DNA of 64,000 bases, from positions 62,001-126,000 of the forward strand of contig JAJDXS010000078.1 of assembly GCA_022823145.1 (NCBI GenBank). The letters run 5' to 3'. Shown piece after piece: positions 35,717 to 44,534 of this stretch (positions are counted from its first letter, which is position 1; each line of letters starts with the position of its first letter). This stretch comes from Gemmatimonadota bacterium (GTDB taxonomy: Bacteria; Gemmatimonadota; Gemmatimonadetes; Longimicrobiales; Gaopeijiaceae). The translations under genes were made by a program, and so were the position numbers. Under the pieces are notes generated by a model. That model saw only the letters and a program-made list of their open reading frames with translations. It searched no databases and had not been told where the DNA came from.

Positions 35717-36943
35717 ATGGCAGACCCGGCACGAAACGCCAATTCCGGCGCGCTTGCGTTCGTCATGGGCGGCGGAGGAGCGCGGTCCGCCTATCAGGCC
35801 GGTGTGCTCCGCTACCTTTCACGCCGCTTCCCCGGGCTGCAGATACCGATCATCACCGGCGTGAGCGCAGGCGCCATCAACGCCGCACACCTCGCGGCGC
35901 ACCACGGCACCTTCAGGCAGGCGACCGACGAACTCTTCCATCTCTGGTCGAGCCTGACCGTCGATCACGTCTTCCGGACGGATGCCGGGTCGCTGGGATG
36001 GCACGCGTTGCGCTGGGGGCGACAACTGGTGTCGGGGGGAGGCAAGTCACCGCCCCAGGTGCGCGGGCTCCTCGACACCGCCCCGCTGCGGGAGTACCTG
36101 GCCGACAGGATGCATGCCGTCGACGGCGAGCTCACGGGAATCAACTACAACCTCGAGACGGGCCGGTTGAGGGCGGTCGCGCTGAGCACCACGAACTACT
36201 CGACGGGACAGACGGTGCTCTGGGTGCAGGGCCAGGACGTGACGGAGTGGGAGCGTCCCAACAGACGATCCAGGCTGACGACGCTGACGGTGGAGCACGT
36301 CATGGCATCGTCCGCGCTGCCCATCGTCTTCCCCGCGGTCAAGATCGGGAAGCACTGGTTCGGTGACGGCGGAATCCGGCTGACGGCACCGTTGTCGCCC
36401 GCTCTCCACCTTGGCGCCGACCGTATCCTGGCGATCAGCACGCGCTACCCCCGTTCGCGATCCGAAGCCGACGCGCCGGTGGTGACGGGCTATCCACCCC
36501 CCGTCCAGGTGGCCGGCGTGATGATGAACTCGGTCTTTCTGGACCTGCTCGACGAGGATGCCTTTCGTCTGAAACGCATCAACCAGCTGCTTGTCGGACT
36601 TCCAGCCGAGCAGCGCCTCGGAATGCGTCCCGTGCGGTTGCTGACGATGCGGCCATCGATCGACCTGGGCCGTCTCGCCAACCGGTACGAACCGCAACTG
36701 CCCCGGGCTTTTCGCTTCATGACCCGGGGGCTCGGGACCAGGCACACGAAGGCGCCCGATTTCCTGAGCCTCATCATGTTTCAGCCGGACTACACGGCCG
36801 AGTTGATCAGGGTCGGGGAGGCCGACGCCGAGCGTCGCGAGGACGAACTGGCCACCCTTCTGGAACCGGAGGGAACGTCCGAGATTGGACAGGGTGCGAG
36901 AGTTGACGAAAGCATGACGACGAAGACGAAGGAGGCGCGGTGA
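35717..36943 (+). CDS. Patatin-like phospholipase
   Basis: A 408-residue serine lipid hydrolase. The oxyanion loop GGGGARSAYQAG (about 18-29), the nucleophile elbow GVSAG (Ser50) and the Asp of FGDGG (about 216) form a full catalytic dyad. It should release fatty acids from phospholipids. The stop overlaps the GTG of an acyl-CoA dehydrogenase, so lipid hydrolysis and beta-oxidation are co-expressed. It is divergent from the cytochrome gene. Confidence 0.9.
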   Translation: MADPARNANSGALAFVMGGGGARSAYQAGVLRYLSRRFPGLQIPIITGVSAGAINAAHLAAHHGTFRQATDELFHLWSSLTVDHVFRTDAGSLGWHALRWGRQLVSGGGKSPPQVRGLLDTAPLREYLADRMHAVDGELTGINYNLETGRLRAVALSTTNYSTGQTVLWVQGQDVTEWERPNRRSRLTTLTVEHVMASSALPIVFPAVKIGKHWFGDGGIRLTAPLSPALHLGADRILAISTRYPRSRSEADAPVVTGYPPPVQVAGVMMNSVFLDLLDEDAFRLKRINQLLVGLPAEQRLGMRPVRLLTMRPSIDLGRLANRYEPQLPRAFRFMTRGLGTRHTKAPDFLSLIMFQPDYTAELIRVGEADAERREDELATLLEPEGTSEIGQGARVDESMTTKTKEAR

Positions 36944-38802
36944 ACGCCCTCAGGACAGATACGGGCCAGAGCATGAACGACGCACAGGCTTCGCGCGCCG
37001 TGGCGGAAGGAGCCCGGGAGAGCCGCTGGGACAAGCGCAGCTTCATGAAGGAACTCTTTGGCGGCCGCCTGTCGCTGGAGTTGATCCACCCTCATCCCGT
37101 GCAGGATCCGAACGATGCGGCCAGGGCTGCTCCCTTCCTGGAACGCCTTGAGCGCTTCGTGGTCGAGCATGTGGACGGCGACGTCTTCGACCGGGAGGGA
37201 TGGGTTCCGGACTCAGTGCTCGAGGGACTGGCCGAACTGGGCGCGTTCGGGGTGAAGATCCCGCGGGAGTACGGCGGTCTGGGCCTCTCCCAGACTTCGT
37301 ACAACCGGGCGCTCGCGATCGTGGCCAGCCGTTGCGCTTCGACGGCGGCCTTCCTTTCCGCGCACCAGTCGATCGGGGTGCCCACGCCTCTGGTCCTGTT
37401 CGGCACTGAGCAACAGAAACGCGAGTACCTCCCCCGGGCCGCCGGAGGGGAGCTTTCGGCCTTCGCGCTAACCGAGCCCGAGGTCGGCTCTGATCCTGCG
37501 AACATGTCCACCTTCGCCGAGCTCTCGGAGGACGGTGACCACTACATCCTGAACGGCGAGAAACTGTGGACCACGAATGGTCCACGTTCGAAGCTTCTCG
37601 TGGTCATGGCACGCACGCCTGCTCGCGAAGGCGTCAAGGGGTCCCGGCCCATCAGCGCCTTCATCGTCGAGACGGACTGGCCGGGCGTCGAGGTCGCGCA
37701 GATCTGTCGCTTCATGGGACTGAACGCCATCTCGAACGGCGTACTGCACTTCCGCGATGTCAAGGTTCCGAAGGAGAACCTGCTTTGGGGCGAGGGCAAG
37801 GGGCTGAAGCTGGCGTTGATCACGCTGAACACCGGCCGTCTCGCGCTGCCCGCCTTCTGCGCCGCCGGTGCGAAGGGGTTCCTGCAGGCCTGCCGGAAGT
37901 GGGCCGGCGAGCGGGCCCAGTGGGGTGCCCCGATCGGGAAGCACGACGCGGTCGCCCAGAAGCTGGGGCGAATGGCCGCCGAGACGTACGCGATGGACGC
38001 CGTGGTCGAGCTCGCGGCCGCCATGTCGGGACAGGGAAGCGTCGACATCCGGCTCGAGGCGGCGATGGCGAAGCTCTGGCACAGCGAGAAGTGCTGGGAC
38101 CTGGTGAACGATGCGGTGCAGATCCGGGGCGGGCGCGGATACGAGACCGCCGATTCGTTGCGGGAAAGGGGCGAGGACCCGGTTCCCCTGGAGCGCTCCC
38201 TCCGTGACGCGAGGATCAACCTCATCTTCGAGGGCACGAGTGAGATCATGCGCCTGTTCATGGCTCGGGAAGCCGTGGACCAGCACCTCGCGGTAGCCGG
38301 CGGCGTGATCGATCCCCGGCTGCCGACCGGACGCAGACTGGCCGCGCTTGTAAGGGCGGGGGTGCACTACGCGCTCTGGTATCCGGGGCGGTGGCTGGGC
38401 TGGGGGCGGTGGCCGCGATACGGAAGCTTCGGGCCGCTTGCCGGCCATATGCGGTATGTGAACCGCAAGTCCCGCAAGCTCGCCCGCACCATCTTCCACG
38501 CCATGCTCCGGTTCGGGCCGAAACTGGAGCAGCGCCAGGCCGTGCTGGGCAGGCTGGTGGACATCGGCTGCGATCTGTTCGTGATCACGGCCTCATGCGT
38601 GCGGGCGATGAAGCTGTTGGAGGAGAATCCCGCAGATCGCACACCGATCGAGTTGGCGGGCGGGGCGTGCACTCTGGCCCGTCGCAGAATCGACAACCGG
38701 TTCCGCAAGGTCTTTCGCAACGACGACTCCGACATGTACAGGCTGGCGCAGAACGCCATGGCGGAGCACTACGATTGGCTTGAGGAGGGTCTCTGCCACT
38801 GA
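36940..38802 (+). CDS. Acyl-CoA dehydrogenase, very-long-chain/ACAD9-like
   Basis: A 620-residue flavoenzyme for the first step of fatty-acid beta-oxidation. The core shows AFALTEPEVGSDPANM, EKLWTTNG, QWGAPIGKHDAV and the catalytic Glu in FEGTSEIMRLF (about 432). The extra 180-residue C-terminal helical region is that of the long VLCAD/ACAD9 type, which binds membranes. The start is GTG 36940 behind GGAGG, overlapping the patatin stop as GTGA; ATG 36973 is an alternative. Its TGA overlaps the ctaA start (TGATG). Confidence 0.93.
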   Translation: MNALRTDTGQSMNDAQASRAVAEGARESRWDKRSFMKELFGGRLSLELIHPHPVQDPNDAARAAPFLERLERFVVEHVDGDVFDREGWVPDSVLEGLAELGAFGVKIPREYGGLGLSQTSYNRALAIVASRCASTAAFLSAHQSIGVPTPLVLFGTEQQKREYLPRAAGGELSAFALTEPEVGSDPANMSTFAELSEDGDHYILNGEKLWTTNGPRSKLLVVMARTPAREGVKGSRPISAFIVETDWPGVEVAQICRFMGLNAISNGVLHFRDVKVPKENLLWGEGKGLKLALITLNTGRLALPAFCAAGAKGFLQACRKWAGERAQWGAPIGKHDAVAQKLGRMAAETYAMDAVVELAAAMSGQGSVDIRLEAAMAKLWHSEKCWDLVNDAVQIRGGRGYETADSLRERGEDPVPLERSLRDARINLIFEGTSEIMRLFMAREAVDQHLAVAGGVIDPRLPTGRRLAALVRAGVHYALWYPGRWLGWGRWPRYGSFGPLAGHMRYVNRKSRKLARTIFHAMLRFGPKLEQRQAVLGRLVDIGCDLFVITASCVRAMKLLEENPADRTPIELAGGACTLARRRIDNRFRKVFRNDDSDMYRLAQNAMAEHYDWLEEGLCH

Positions 38803-39686
38803 TGGTACGGCCTGCACTCCAGTTCATTCTGCTGTGGACCCTCGCACTCCTGCTGCTGGGCAGCGTCGTGCACGCAACCGAGTCCAGCCTGGCCTGTCCC
38901 GACTGGCCCACCTGCTTCGGGACCATGATGCCCGAGATGACGGGCGGGGTCTTCTGGGAACACCTCCATCGGCTATGGGCGGGGGCGCTGGTCCTGTTCT
39001 TTCTGGCCGCGCTGATCATCGTGCGGCGCAAGCTGCCCGGGCGGACCGACATCTTCCGGCTGGGCGTTGCCGGTCTGGTGCTCCTGGTGGTTCAATCGGT
39101 GCTGGGCGGCCTCACGGTCATCTACAGACTTCCCGACGCGATCTCGACCTCGCATCTGGCGCTGGCCTTCATCTTCCTGGCGCTCGTCACGGTCATGCTC
39201 GTCCGAACCGGTTCCGCCGCACACCCGGCAGACCTCGCCGGGGATCCAGGGGGTGGAATGGTGCGGCGAGCGGGGATGTGGGCGGCCTGCCTTGTGTTCG
39301 TGCAGTCGGTGGTGGGAGCTCTGGTGCGGCACACCGATTCCGGCATGGCGTGCCCGGATGTCCCTCTGTGCCTGGGAAGAGTGATTCCCCCGCTCGATCA
39401 CCCGATGGTTCAACTCCACTTCCTGCACCGGGTGCTGGGACTGGTCCTGACAGTCGTGGTGGTCACGCAAGCCTGGCTTGTGATCACCCGGAGCGGCGAC
39501 GCCGTTTCCCGCCGGCTGGCCGCGTGCCTCGGAGCCGGAATCGTCGGCCAGGTGCTGCTCGGCTTTCTCTCCGTCGCATTCCGCCTCGGCGTCCCCTACG
39601 TTTCCGCCCATACCCTGCTTGCCGCGACGCTGCTGACGCTGGCCGTCGCGATGGCGGCCCGCCGTCCGGCCGCGGTCCCGGCATGA
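38802..39686 (+). CDS. ctaA: Heme A synthase (COX15/CtaA)
   Basis: A 294-residue, eight-helix membrane enzyme that oxidises the C8 methyl of heme O to give heme A for aa3-type cytochrome oxidase. The two halves repeat: CPDWPTCFG and CPDVPLCLG are the paired cysteine loops, and EHLHRLWAG and HFLHRVLG carry heme-binding His. ATG 38802 overlaps the upstream stop. It is followed by a DUF420 gene in ATGA overlap, so both serve oxidase assembly. Confidence 0.93.
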   Translation: MVRPALQFILLWTLALLLLGSVVHATESSLACPDWPTCFGTMMPEMTGGVFWEHLHRLWAGALVLFFLAALIIVRRKLPGRTDIFRLGVAGLVLLVVQSVLGGLTVIYRLPDAISTSHLALAFIFLALVTVMLVRTGSAAHPADLAGDPGGGMVRRAGMWAACLVFVQSVVGALVRHTDSGMACPDVPLCLGRVIPPLDHPMVQLHFLHRVLGLVLTVVVVTQAWLVITRSGDAVSRRLAACLGAGIVGQVLLGFLSVAFRLGVPYVSAHTLLAATLLTLAVAMAARRPAAVPA

Positions 39687-40108
39687 GCGTGGAGGTCGTG
39701 GGGGACGGACTGGCAGCGTTCAACGCATGCCTGAACCTGACCAGCGCCGTCCTCCTGGTCACCGGGTTTCGTTTCATCCGGCAACGCCGAATACGGCGCC
39801 ATCGGCGCTGCATGATCGGCGCCGTCACGGCCAGTGGACTCTTCCTGGTTCTCTACGTCGTGCGCTTTTCGCTCACGGGTACCCACAGCTTCAACGGCCC
39901 CGAGGCGATGCGGCCCGTCTACCTCTCGATCCTGTTCAGCCACATGATCCTGGCGATCGTCGTTCTGCCGCTCGTGATTCGACTGCTCGTACTCGCCCGG
40001 CGCGAGGATTTCGGCGCCCACCGCAGGCTGGCTCGCTGGACTTTTCCCATGTGGCTCTACGTCTCGGTGACCGGACTGGCGGTCTACCTCACGCTTTACC
40101 ACCTGTAG
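39683..40108 (+). CDS. DUF420 membrane protein, probable cytochrome oxidase assembly factor
   Basis: A 141-residue, four-helix protein with the DUF420 pattern: NLTSAVLLVTGFRFIRQRRIRRHRRCM, YVVRFSL, SHMILAIVVLPLVI and AHRRLARWTFPMWLYVSVTGLAVY. DUF420/CtaM members help assemble heme-copper oxidases, which fits its ATGA overlap with ctaA. Its last 20 bases overlap tail-to-tail with the V4R gene on the other strand. Confidence 0.87.
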   Translation: MSVEVVGDGLAAFNACLNLTSAVLLVTGFRFIRQRRIRRHRRCMIGAVTASGLFLVLYVVRFSLTGTHSFNGPEAMRPVYLSILFSHMILAIVVLPLVIRLLVLARREDFGAHRRLARWTFPMWLYVSVTGLAVYLTLYHL

Positions 40109-40718
40109 AGACGTCCACCGTCCAGCGGCAGGCACGGTCGCCGCGGGTCTCACACTGTCTCTTGGCCACCACCAATCCGCTTCCCACGCTCTCCTGGAGC
40201 GCCTTTTGACAGAACCCGGTGATCATCTCGCAAGCGTCCCCGTCGGGGTCGACCTGTACGAGCGGTGACGCCGACATTTCAAAGGCGAAGGAGCCCGATA
40301 CGAATCCGCCCAGACGTCGGCCGAACAACTTCCTCAGCGCGGTCGCGATTCGCTTTTTCGTCAGGTACAGGCGTAAAGCGCGGGGAAGCCAGCGGGTGAC
40401 ACGACTAACCTTCCTGGCGGCGAGTTGCGATCCCATCGTAAAGAACACCTCTGCCGCGTCGGGACGTCGCATGACAAGCCGAATGAACTCGGCGAACTCG
40501 TCTGCCGTCATCCTCAGGCCCTGGCGGACCCGGTCCCGGAAGAGCGCAATCTGTCGGTCTACGACGGCGCTCAGACCCAGCCTGCGCGGCATGGTCAACC
40601 GGACATCCTCGTCCTTGAGTCTGTCGGCGGGAAGGTCCGTGGTCCTCATGGCCTCCAGCAGCGCGAGCGCCACCTCGGCGGCGACCTGGCGTTTGTCGTG
40701 TCGACCCAAAGCTGTCAC
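40089..40718 (-). CDS. V4R (4-vinyl-reductase-like) domain protein
   Basis: About 209 residues from GTG 40718; an ATG at 40865 would add 49 residues of low-complexity sequence. The C-terminal 90 residues have the V4R pattern: GGFVSGSFAFEM, an ACEMITGFCQKALQESVG helix, and KRQCETRGDRACRW with the paired Cys. V4R domains bind small hydrophobic ligands or act near tetrapyrroles (as in BchJ). The N-terminal 110 residues are helical with no known domain. Its ligand cannot be told. Confidence 0.65.
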   Translation of the reverse strand: MTALGRHDKRQVAAEVALALLEAMRTTDLPADRLKDEDVRLTMPRRLGLSAVVDRQIALFRDRVRQGLRMTADEFAEFIRLVMRRPDAAEVFFTMGSQLAARKVSRVTRWLPRALRLYLTKKRIATALRKLFGRRLGGFVSGSFAFEMSASPLVQVDPDGDACEMITGFCQKALQESVGSGLVVAKRQCETRGDRACRWTVDVSTGGKA

Positions 40719-40945
40719 CCCGGTTGGAACACCTGGTACTCCACCCTTGCCCGGTGCGAGGAGAATCCCCGACGGGACAGAGAATGTCGCCCTTGGACCG
40801 CGACCCTTGCAAACAGCGACTGCCGACGAAGGTATTCGACGGGTCGGAAGCGCACCCTCCCACACCGGGATTGCCCCCGCACCTGAGCAATTCCTAACTT
40901 TGTTGCTCCTACGACAATACCCTTGGATGGTTACGCTGCAGGACC

Positions 40946-42097
40946 GTGGAGCGCCACCCAGTCTTCGATCCCCCCGAATACCGGAACTGGACAGCGGACC
41001 CGGTACTGGTACGCGACTACCGGTCCCGGATCACCGGGGATCCCCTTCGCGCAGCACTCGTCGACCAGCTGGAGTCGTCCGATCTCCTTGACCTCTACCG
41101 GGATCTGGTCTTGACACGACTCCAGGATATCGGACTGAAGCGCTGGGTCCGTCAGGGGGTCATCAGCAAGGCGTGGCTCGGCGTCGGGGAAGAAGCCGTG
41201 ACCGTGGGCTGCGTGGCGGCTCTAGACCGAAGCCGCGACGTCGTCATCCCCATGATTCGAAACGCCGGGGCCTGTCACATGATGGGCCTCCCGCTCGAGC
41301 AGGGCTTCACCTGCTACCTCGGAACGGCCGACAGTCCGAGCGGAGGACGGGATTTCCACTACGGCGACATCGGCAAGGGGGTGATCCAGCCGGTCAGCCA
41401 AATGGGAACAAGTGTCCCCGTCGCCGCCGGAGCCGCGCTTGCCTTCAAGAACAGGGGGGAGGAGCGGGTGGCGCTGACCTGGACGGGCGACGGTGCCACC
41501 AGAACGGCGGCATTCCACGAAGGGATGGTGTTCGCCTCGCGCCTCGGGGCTCCTCTGATCCTGGTGATCCAGAACAACCAGGTGGCCCTTGGAACTACGC
41601 TGGAACAGCACGGAGCCGCGAGGCCCGAAGACATGCCGGCCGCCTACGGGATCGAGCCGTTGACGTGCGACGGCAACAACATTCTGGACGTGTACGCCGC
41701 TACCGCCCTCGCCAGGGAACAGTGCATCCGGGGGAAGGGTCCCGCCGTCGTCGTGGCAGAGACGTTTCGCATGGGGGGGCACGCGACCCACGACGAGAAG
41801 GAGGCCCGCGACACCTTCCCGGCCGAACTCTTTGTACATTGGGGACGCCGCGATCCGGTGGGACTCTTCGAGGCCTGGCTCCTCGACGAAGGGATTCCGG
41901 CCGAAACCATCACGGAGGTGGAAACTTCGGCCGACCGGGCCGTACGGGAGGCGGCGGAGCGGGCCCTTTCGTCCTGCGACAAGCTGCCGGAGCCCGATTG
42001 GGCCCTCTTTGAGGGATTTTCGGAGGGTGGGGCGCTCCACGGTCTGGCCCACCGGTTGGCGGCGCCGGGGCCGCCGAGAATCCTGACCCGGCAGTAG
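40946..42097 (+). CDS. 2-oxoacid dehydrogenase E1 alpha-type subunit (pyruvate/branched-chain)
   Basis: A 383-residue thiamine-diphosphate enzyme subunit. The ThDP motif runs from TGDGATRTAAFHEGM to VIQNNQVALG, and MGGHATHDEKEARD follows in the phosphorylation-loop region. It starts at GTG 40946. The usual partner, an E1-beta gene, is missing: the next genes encode a coiled-coil and a small membrane protein. It may therefore pair with a beta subunit encoded elsewhere. The FHYGDIGKGVIQPVSQMG region matches branched-chain and pyruvate E1-alpha alike. Confidence 0.87.
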   Translation: MERHPVFDPPEYRNWTADPVLVRDYRSRITGDPLRAALVDQLESSDLLDLYRDLVLTRLQDIGLKRWVRQGVISKAWLGVGEEAVTVGCVAALDRSRDVVIPMIRNAGACHMMGLPLEQGFTCYLGTADSPSGGRDFHYGDIGKGVIQPVSQMGTSVPVAAGAALAFKNRGEERVALTWTGDGATRTAAFHEGMVFASRLGAPLILVIQNNQVALGTTLEQHGAARPEDMPAAYGIEPLTCDGNNILDVYAATALAREQCIRGKGPAVVVAETFRMGGHATHDEKEARDTFPAELFVHWGRRDPVGLFEAWLLDEGIPAETITEVETSADRAVREAAERALSSCDKLPEPDWALFEGFSEGGALHGLAHRLAAPGPPRILTRQ

Positions 42098-42118
42098 TCC
42101 TCAGGTAGCGCTAGGGAA

Positions 42119-42775
42119 ATGGCCATGTTCGAGAATCTTCGCCGGGCCTTCAAGGAGGCCGTGGACAATTTCAATCGGGAGTTGGACCGGGACGCCGTGC
42201 CGGAGGCGGTGGACGGTCTGCTGAAGGGAATGGAGAAGGAGGCGGTCGCCGCGAAGAGCGGACTGGCATCCCTCAACCAGGAGCTGGAGGCGACCCGCAA
42301 GCGCGCCGCCGCCGAAAAGCGCGAAGCCGAGGTCTGTCGGCGGCGGGAAGAGCTCGCCCGCAAGATCGGTGATGTCGAGACGGCCGACATCGCGGCCAGA
42401 TTCGGGGAGAAGCATGAGCTGCGTTGCCGGGTCCTCACCGAAAAGGGTGACGCGATCCAGGCCGAGGTTCGTCTCCGCGAATCCGAATTCGACGAAATGC
42501 TGAACCAGATTCGCGAGGCCCGCAAGCGCCGCAGTTCGATCGAGGCGACCGCGGGCAGATCGCGTGCCAGGAGATCGGTGAATGCCGCGGACGACCTCTT
42601 CGGGGAGCTGGACCGCATGGCGGAAAAGATCGATGGGAAAGGCTCGCGAACCGACAGCGAGGACGCCCCCTTCGACGATGGCCGCGAGTTCGACGAAGAG
42701 CTGGGGCGGACACGGCGGGATGAAGCGATCGATGCCAGGCTGGAGGAGTTGAAGCGGCGCATGGGAAGACGGTAG
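42119..42775 (+). CDS. PspA/IM30-like coiled-coil protein
   Basis: A 218-residue, highly charged helical protein. It opens MFENLRRAFKEAVDNF, like the first amphipathic helix of PspA/Vipp1, and then forms a long coiled coil (about 35-135) with a polar C-terminal tail. PspA-like proteins bind membranes and respond to envelope stress. The resemblance is structural; I saw no diagnostic motif. A small membrane protein starts 9 bases downstream, which fits a membrane-maintenance unit. Confidence 0.6.
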   Translation: MAMFENLRRAFKEAVDNFNRELDRDAVPEAVDGLLKGMEKEAVAAKSGLASLNQELEATRKRAAAEKREAEVCRRREELARKIGDVETADIAARFGEKHELRCRVLTEKGDAIQAEVRLRESEFDEMLNQIREARKRRSSIEATAGRSRARRSVNAADDLFGELDRMAEKIDGKGSRTDSEDAPFDDGREFDEELGRTRRDEAIDARLEELKRRMGRR

Positions 42776-42784
42776 ATTGGGGCC

Positions 42785-43063
42785 ATGGAAAACTGGATCG
42801 GTGTAGCAGTCTGGATTGTGATGGGCGGGGTGATCGGCCTCGCCATGAAAGTGGTCGTGAAGCGGCCCGACACGACGCCCGGGCATTCGCGCCTGCTCTT
42901 CCTGCTTGGCGCCTTTGCCGCGGTCATCGGCGGCATGCTCGGCGTCGGGATTCTGGAGTTCGACGACCCGGTTGCTCTCAGCCCCGGCGGCATGGCAGGG
43001 GCGTTCGCACTCGCGGCGCTGCTCACGTGGGTCTATCGATGGGGGATCAAGGGCCTCACTTGA
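42785..43063 (+). CDS. Small three-helix membrane protein, GlsB/YeaQ-like
   Basis: A 92-residue protein with three membrane helices (MENWIGVAVWIVMGGVIGLA, LLFLLGAFAAVIGGMLGVG, GMAGAFALAALLTWVYRW) and the Gly-rich GGVIG...GAFAAVIGG pattern of transglycosylase-associated (GlsB/YeaQ/YmgE) proteins. These are stress-linked small proteins of unknown mechanism. It follows the PspA-like gene closely. Confidence 0.65.
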   Translation: MENWIGVAVWIVMGGVIGLAMKVVVKRPDTTPGHSRLLFLLGAFAAVIGGMLGVGILEFDDPVALSPGGMAGAFALAALLTWVYRWGIKGLT

Positions 43064-43091
43064 GCCATCGAGCACACGCCGGTTCCCGGAC

Positions 43092-44459
43092 ATGAACGAT
43101 CCCCTGGCGTTCGCCGCCGAGCAGCGCGGCAGATTCTACCGGGAGCTCGACGAGTTCCTGCGCATCCCTTCGGTATCCGCCAAATCCGAACACAATCGGG
43201 ATACCCGACGGGCAGCCGACTGGGTGCGCGACCAGTTGACGGGAGCAGGCCTGAAAGCCGAGGTCTTCGACACCCCCGGACACCCGGTCGTGCTCGGCGA
43301 GTGGAGGGGAGCCGGCCGTGACGCTCCCACCATCCTGATCTACGGTCACTACGACGTGCAGCCTCCGGAGCCGCTGGAGCTCTGGGATTCGCCGCCCTTC
43401 GAGCCCGACATCCGCGACGGCCGTATCTACGCCCGGGGTTCGGCGGACGACAAGGGACAGCTTTTCCTGCACATCAAGGCCCTGGAGGCGCACCTGACGA
43501 CCCGCGGCCGCCTGCCCGTCAACGTCGTGGTCCTGGCGGAAGGCGAGGAGGAGGTGGGTTCGCCCAACCTCGTTCCGTTCGTCAGGGAGCACCGCGACAG
43601 GCTCGCCGCCGATACGGTCGTCATCTCCGACTCCGCCATGTTTGCTCCCGGCCTTCCGTCGCTCCTTTTTTCGCTACGCGGGCTCGCCTACTTCGAGATC
43701 CACGCTTCCGGCCCCTCGTCGGACCTGCATTCGGGCGCCTACGGCGGCGCGATCCTCAACCCCGCGAACGCACTGGCGAGAGTGATCGGCGACCTCCACG
43801 ACGACAACGGCAGGATCACGATCCCGGGCTTCTACGACGACATCATCGAACCGTCCCGCGAAACCCTCGAGGGAATCCGCGCACTCCGGTTCGACGCGGA
43901 CGAGTATGCACGCGAGGTGGGTGTCACGCCGTCAGGAGGCGAAAGGGACTACTCGGCGCTCGAACGCATGTGGACGCGCCCCACCTGCGATGTCAACGGC
44001 CTGCTTTCCGGCTACACGGGCGAGGGCGCCAAGACGGTCCTGCCGGCAAGGGCCATGGCAAAGGTCAGCTTCCGCCTCGTGCCGGGGCAGACGCCGGAGC
44101 GGGTCAGGGAGCAGCTCGAACGGCACCTGGCCCGCGTGGCGCCCGCGGGTATGGAGCTCACGCTTATCGAACTGCACGGCGGCCGGCCGTGGCGAGCCAG
44201 TCTGGACGGTCCCGTCTTCGAGGCCGCTTCCCGCGCGCTCGAACGGTCGTTCGGGACACGTCCGGTGCTCACCGGTGAAGGCGGCAGCATCCCGATCGTG
44301 GTCGAACTCGAAGAGATGCTGGGCGCAAACACCCTTCTCGTCGGCTTCGCGCTCCCCGGAGCGAACATGCACGCGCCGAACGAGTGGTTTGCCACCGACT
44401 GCTTCGAGCGCGGGATCGACACGCTCATCCATCTCTACGACGAGCTGGCCGGGTCCTGA
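43092..44459 (+). CDS. M20-family dipeptidase
   Basis: A 455-residue di-zinc peptidase. The metal and catalytic segments of M20 enzymes are present: YGHYDVQPPEP, ARGSADDKGQ (bridging Asp), AEGEEEVGSPN (catalytic and ligand Glu), and a late GANMHAPNE with the last His. The dimerisation lid is inserted in the middle (about 215-320). It should hydrolyse dipeptides in the cytosol. The frame is open upstream into the previous gene, but ATG 43092 begins the family N-terminus. Confidence 0.92.
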   Translation: MNDPLAFAAEQRGRFYRELDEFLRIPSVSAKSEHNRDTRRAADWVRDQLTGAGLKAEVFDTPGHPVVLGEWRGAGRDAPTILIYGHYDVQPPEPLELWDSPPFEPDIRDGRIYARGSADDKGQLFLHIKALEAHLTTRGRLPVNVVVLAEGEEEVGSPNLVPFVREHRDRLAADTVVISDSAMFAPGLPSLLFSLRGLAYFEIHASGPSSDLHSGAYGGAILNPANALARVIGDLHDDNGRITIPGFYDDIIEPSRETLEGIRALRFDADEYAREVGVTPSGGERDYSALERMWTRPTCDVNGLLSGYTGEGAKTVLPARAMAKVSFRLVPGQTPERVREQLERHLARVAPAGMELTLIELHGGRPWRASLDGPVFEAASRALERSFGTRPVLTGEGGSIPIVVELEEMLGANTLLVGFALPGANMHAPNEWFATDCFERGIDTLIHLYDELAGS

Positions 44460-44460
44460 C

Positions 44461-44518
44461 TCCAGCAGGCTCTGGATAATCTCCGCGTAGCACCGAGGGT
44501 GGCGAGGCGCCGCCTCCC
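44461..44518. terminator. Two short hairpins between convergent genes
   Basis: TCCAG/CTGGA (44461-44465 with 44472-44476) directly follows the peptidase stop, and GAGGC/GCCTC (44504-44508 with 44512-44516) lies nearer the trpE stop at 44535. Both are short and without T-tracts, so a terminator role is only suggested by position. Confidence 0.3.
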
Positions 44519-44534
44519 GAAGTGCAGTTGGGAC

